In this document: positions 63,788 to 64,000 of the stretch, one piece after another
Numbering within the stretch: position 1 is the stretch's first letter
Layout: every line of letters begins with the position of its first letter
Assembly (NCBI RefSeq): GCF_040610475.1
Contig: NZ_JBEXMJ010000007.1
Span: 277,755-341,754, forward strand
Direction of reading: 5' to 3'
DNA from: Actinopolymorpha sp. NPDC004070
GTDB lineage: Bacteria > Actinomycetota > Actinomycetes > Propionibacteriales > Actinopolymorphaceae
Length of the DNA stretch: 64,000 bases
Program-made: the position numbers and the translations under genes
The notes under the pieces: model-generated
The model's database searches: none
Seen by the model: the letters and a program-made list of their open reading frames with translations, nothing else
Told to the model about the DNA's origin: nothing

Positions 63788-63808
63788 TAGAGTTCGAACA
63801 TGTATTCG
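63788..63808 (+). promoter_or_regulatory. Leaderless promoter overlapped by a LexA-type box
   Basis: TAGAGT (63788-63793) lies six bases before ATG 63800. CGAACATGTATTCG (63795-63808) fits the LexA box with one mismatch and contains the start codon. LexA would block transcription at the start site. Confidence 0.6.
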
Positions 63809-64000
63809 ATGACGCAGGATCTTCCCGGCGCAGGCGGCAATGGCGCCGTCGCCCGGTTGACGGCTGCGGTCGCCACCATCCGCGCCGGACTCGACGAGGC
63901 CCTGGCCACCCCGACCACCTCGGTGGAAGCCGCCCAGATGGGGGCGCTGATCGGCGAACTCGGGGTCGAGGACTCCCGCTTCGACGCGCTGAAGCTGCAG
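63800..64000 (+). CDS. Probable DUF222/HNH (13E12-type) protein, 3' end outside window
   Basis: Sixty-seven codons are visible from ATG 63800; ATG 63809 is in frame. The helical sequence LTAAVATIRAGLDEALA followed by a conserved-looking RFDALKLQ resembles the start of DUF222 proteins, which usually end in an HNH endonuclease domain. M. tuberculosis 13E12-repeat genes of this family are known LexA targets, and a LexA-type box lies over this start. The catalytic domain would be beyond the window. Confidence 0.55.
   Translation, partial: MYSMTQDLPGAGGNGAVARLTAAVATIRAGLDEALATPTTSVEAAQMGALIGELGVEDSRFDALKLQ

Overview
This window is very GC-rich and densely coded. Its backbone has an actinobacterial gene order: recA-recX, miaB, a Rv2728c-like gene, miaA, dapF, hflX, lexA, a LysM gene, nrdR and a B12-dependent nrdJ. 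Mycobacterium tuberculosis keeps nearly the same order from recA to lexA. Clear actinobacterial marks are DUF3046 before recA, CGAAC-N4-GTTCG LexA boxes, TANNNT leaderless starts, a gluABCD uptake operon and a DinB2-type polymerase. I would guess Propionibacteriales (Nocardioides/Kribbella/Actinopolymorpha-like), but that is inference. I see no rRNA, tRNA, insertion sequence or CRISPR array.

Layout. 1-5.5 kb: a wall-polymer locus with two paralogous CDP-glycerol glycerophosphotransferase-like enzymes (the first cut by the window edge) and a TarS-like glycosyltransferase. 5.6-11.2 kb: a ferritin-like remnant, DUF3046, recA under a LexA box, recX, an Eis-like acetyltransferase and RNase Y. 11.3-14.7 kb (minus): gluABCD glutamate-type ABC importer. 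15-16.5 kb: miaB. 16.5-30.4 kb: a carbohydrate island with a toroid glycosidase, a Gfo/Idh/MocA oxidoreductase, a flippase-like membrane protein, a PIG-L deacetylase, a GT4 glycosyltransferase, a LacI regulator, a GH38 alpha-mannosidase, a GntR regulator and an FMN-dependent hydroxyacid oxidase. Two LacI-type operators lie in front of catabolic genes.

30.5-41.4 kb: a membrane protein, the Rv2728c-like protein, miaA, a secreted gamma-glutamyltransferase, dapF, a small basic protein, a sugar-acid dehydratase (minus), hflX, a rhomboid protease (minus) and a GIDE-domain membrane protein. 41.5-52.6 kb: an S9 peptidase (minus), dinG, an F420-ligase-like gene and lexA (both minus), a divergent LysM protein, and nrdR-nrdJ. 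52.6-64 kb: an SRPBCC pseudogene, an NAD(P)-binding protein, an MFS exporter joined to dinB2, a GNAT protein, a proline-rich membrane protein, two unrecognised proteins, a UTRA regulator, an alpha/beta hydrolase lacking its nucleophile serine, a proline iminopeptidase, and the start of a probable DUF222/HNH gene whose start codon sits inside a LexA-type box.

Taken together, DNA-damage functions (recA, recX, lexA, the LysM protein, dinG, dinB2, the DUF222-like gene) and dNTP supply (nrdR, nrdJ) share the backbone with tRNA i6A/ms2i6A modification (miaA, miaB). Metabolic and cell-envelope cassettes are inserted between these blocks. The most interesting items are the DinB2 with Ile at the steric-gate position, the three-box lexA/LysM control region, the leaderless LexA-box start at 63.8 kb, a perfect 40-bp palindrome between divergent genes at 40.5 kb, and the TarS-like enzyme.
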